A stretch of DNA of 64,000 nt from Acinetobacter sp. CFCC 10889. GTDB taxonomy: Bacteria > Pseudomonadota > Gammaproteobacteria > Pseudomonadales > Moraxellaceae. The notes under the pieces were generated by a model. The model saw only the letters and a list, made by a program, of their open reading frames with translations, had not been told where the DNA came from and did no database searches. A program made the position numbers and the translations under genes. Shown here piece by piece: positions 60,262 to 64,000 of this stretch (position 1 is its first letter; the number at the start of each line of letters is the position of its first letter). The stretch covers positions 39,199-103,198 of the forward strand of contig NZ_LQXQ01000009.1 in the NCBI RefSeq assembly GCF_003268395.1. The letters are read 5' to 3'.

Positions 60262-61188
60262 TCAGGTAGGTTTTTGTTGTGTGCTTTTGGCTAAAAATGC
60301 AGAGATTTCTTTACTAAATTTGACAGGTTCAGTGATTAAAGGTGTATGTCCTGAACGTTCAAAGATAATACTTTGTGCATTAGAGAGTTGATTGGCAATA
60401 CGTTTTTGCCCCTCAGATGGGTATAAAGTCGATTGTTCACCAATGAAGAAAGTGGTTGGACAATCTAATTGTGTAATGGCACTACGATAATCTTCATTGT
60501 GATTCAAATAGTTATCGATATACCATGTCATATAATCTAAACGCCTGATTGGTAATAAATGCTTTTGTAGCTGTGGACGTTTGAGTGCTAAATTAAAAAT
60601 AAATGGGCTAACTTTGTTGCTACCTTGAATTTTAATAAAATTAATCCACATTTGTACCAATTCTGTTCTTGGTTCAGATGGAAGTTCATCGACAAAACGA
60701 TAATCTTGGTATTGGTGTAAAAAATCTGAATAATCTTTTAAAAAACGTTTAAATTTTAGGTGTTTTTTGCCAAATAAACCAAATTTCCATGTGTCATCAC
60801 TCGGAATTTTAGGGGTTTGGTCGATGTGTAAATAAGCTTTTAATTTATCCCCTAAATTGCCATATTGCATACCATGCATGGCGGTTGTTGCCCCCATTGA
60901 ATAGCCCATCAAGATAAATTGATCTAAGTTTTTTTGTTGAATGAGGCTGTCGATATCACGCCAATGGTTATGAATCGCATCAAGGTCTTGTGGGATTTTA
61001 CAGGTACGTGAACCCCCAAAACCACGCCAATCAGGAATAATAAATTGATATTTTTTCAGGTGGGTAAAAATAAAAGGCAGCCATTGCCAACTTTGCATGC
61101 CCAAACCTGACAGTACGAGTACAGGTTCACCTTGTCCAATTTCACGGACAAATAATTTTTCACCATCAGGCATTGTGTAGTGTGGCAT
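60262..61188 (-). CDS. Alpha/beta hydrolase
   Basis: The 308-residue hydrolase has the nucleophile elbow GYSMGA and a late His (ERSGHTPLI) with an Asp/Glu between; the oxyanion region is LSGLGMQSW. It is preceded by a PadR regulator gene 8 bases upstream on the same strand (61197), so the pair is likely co-transcribed. The substrate is unknown. Confidence 0.8.
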   Translation of the reverse strand: MPHYTMPDGEKLFVREIGQGEPVLVLSGLGMQSWQWLPFIFTHLKKYQFIIPDWRGFGGSRTCKIPQDLDAIHNHWRDIDSLIQQKNLDQFILMGYSMGATTAMHGMQYGNLGDKLKAYLHIDQTPKIPSDDTWKFGLFGKKHLKFKRFLKDYSDFLHQYQDYRFVDELPSEPRTELVQMWINFIKIQGSNKVSPFIFNLALKRPQLQKHLLPIRRLDYMTWYIDNYLNHNEDYRSAITQLDCPTTFFIGEQSTLYPSEGQKRIANQLSNAQSIIFERSGHTPLITEPVKFSKEISAFLAKSTQQKPT

Positions 61189-61196
61189 AATAATCC

Positions 61197-61748
61197 TTAG
61201 CTATTTTCTTTATTTTCAAATGCTTTGAGTTGTGGAATCAGTTGGTTGAGCCAATTGATCCAACCGTTTTCCAAATCAATTCCCAATTGTAAAATCATTT
61301 TGTGAATATATAAAGTACGATCTTGCGGATCTGCATGGGCAAAATCTTTATTAAAAATGTGTTGATAGATTTTTAAATGCTCTTGGTGAAGGTGTAAATG
61401 GCGTTCCAGTTCAGGTAAAAGTGTATTGCCCCCCAACTGTGCTTCGGCACGTAAGCGCACCATGATTTCTTCACGAAGTTGTGCAGGTTGTCCTTGCTTG
61501 CTCATCCATTCTGTTAATTCAATACGTCCAAGCTGTTCAACTTGATACGTTTTTTTTCGCCCTGTGTCGGCTTGGTCTTCAAGTGTGGAAATCCAGCCCT
61601 TTTTTTGCATGCCGTTCAGTTCACGATAAATCTGTTGGTGTGTGGCATTCCAAAAATATCCCATTGAGCGATCAAAACGACGTGCCAATTCAAAACCTGT
61701 ACTCGGTTTTTCAATCAAACTTGTCAATAAAACATGGGCTAAAGACAT
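61197..61748 (-). CDS. PadR-family transcriptional regulator
   Basis: The 183-residue protein has the PadR winged helix (MSLAHVLLTSLIEKPSTGFELARRF, FWNATHQQIYRELNGMQKKGW) and a C-terminal helical domain. The start at 61748 is chosen over a long AT-rich reading from 61835 because the winged helix begins at once. Twin palindromes upstream (61786-61805 and 61837-61852) are probably its operators, so it may also repress the divergent fadH. Confidence 0.85.
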   Translation of the reverse strand: MSLAHVLLTSLIEKPSTGFELARRFDRSMGYFWNATHQQIYRELNGMQKKGWISTLEDQADTGRKKTYQVEQLGRIELTEWMSKQGQPAQLREEIMVRLRAEAQLGGNTLLPELERHLHLHQEHLKIYQHIFNKDFAHADPQDRTLYIHKMILQLGIDLENGWINWLNQLIPQLKAFENKENS

Positions 61749-61785
61749 TTGGTCATATTTCGCAAATAAAATGGATGTAAATTCA

Positions 61786-61805
61786 TTATGCAACATGTTG
61801 CATAA
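61786..61805. promoter_or_regulatory. PadR operator 1
   Basis: TTATGCAACATGTTGCATAA is a perfect 20-bp palindrome between the PadR and fadH genes. Its core TGCAACATGTTGCA fits the palindromic ATGT-ACAT-like sites of PadR proteins. Confidence 0.7.
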
Positions 61806-61836
61806 AATGCAAATCTCGATTATAAATAAATCCATT

Positions 61837-61852
61837 ATGCAACTTGTTGCAT
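61837..61852. promoter_or_regulatory. PadR operator 2
   Basis: ATGCAAC-TT-GTTGCAT, same arms as operator 1, with the centres 49 bp apart (between four and five helical turns). It is 58 bases before the fadH ATG. Confidence 0.65.
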
Positions 61853-61873
61853 TAAATTTAAAAATGAGACTAA

Positions 61874-63934
<2,061 letters not shown>

Positions 63935-63958
63935 TTTTTTTAATAGAATCTCCCCTAA

Positions 63959-63982
63959 CCCTGAGCCATATATGGCGCAAGA
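63959..63982 (+). repeat. Dispersed repeat copy 2
   Basis: Identical to the 24-base word at 38368-38391, here at the window end after fadH. It is preceded by TCTCCCCTAACC, which also appears reversed in the catJ-catF gap. Confidence 0.65.
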
Positions 63983-64000
63983 AAAAAGAAGGGAAAAGCT

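Overview
The window reads as chromosomal DNA of an Acinetobacter-type gammaproteobacterium. The base composition is low in GC. The catechol genes have the Acinetobacter order and a divergent catM. MutS, DnaE, CysE-TrmJ, MetR, AlaA and FadH all look like gammaproteobacterial orthologues.

Layout. 1-3.6 kb: the end of a TonB-dependent receptor, a DUF481 outer-membrane protein and an acyl-CoA ligase. 3.7-8.2 kb: mutS (minus strand) and a methylenetetrahydrofolate-reductase-like protein. 8.5-13.3 kb: an MFS transporter, a broken AraC regulator, an opine-dehydrogenase-like enzyme and a 3-hydroxyacyl-CoA dehydrogenase, probably a small catabolic unit with unknown substrate. 13.3-15 kb: a divergent metal-dependent hydrolase/TetR pair. 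15-23 kb: a divergent MarR repressor and an eight-gene operon matching the indole-3-acetic acid (IAA) catabolic cluster (iacR, iacHAICDEFG; no iacB seen). 23.2-29.9 kb: a branched-chain/aromatic-acid-type ABC transporter followed by a ketopantoate-reductase-like protein and a class II aldolase. 31-38.2 kb: the complete catechol branch of the beta-ketoadipate pathway (catBCAIJFD, minus strand) with catM divergent. 38.2-42.1 kb: a MITE-like element, a small NTF2-like protein, an OprD porin and an MFS transporter. 42.1-64 kb: mostly housekeeping and surface genes (two lipoproteins, cysE, trmJ, dnaE, two Sel1-repeat proteins around an asparaginase, alaA, msrB, a glutathione peroxidase, a Fur-box TonB siderophore receptor, metR, an alpha/beta hydrolase, a PadR regulator and fadH).

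How the parts fit. The iac enzymes are known to turn IAA into catechol. The cat enzymes take catechol through muconate and beta-ketoadipate to acetyl-CoA and succinyl-CoA. About 23 kb could therefore encode uptake and complete mineralisation of the plant hormone. A composite GTAT-N6-ATAC-N7-GTAT-like motif lies in the catB-catM gap. Degenerate copies with a shared downstream sequence lie upstream of the MFS gene at 8.5 kb and the OprD gene at 39.4 kb, so the transporters may share a CatM/BenM-type regulator.

Four genes (mutS, the AraC regulator, iacE and catB) each carry a one-base loss in a short homopolymer near the 3' end. In each case the downstream reading frame is well preserved. These are either assembly errors or real recent mutations, and the fact that one is in mutS makes the question worth settling.
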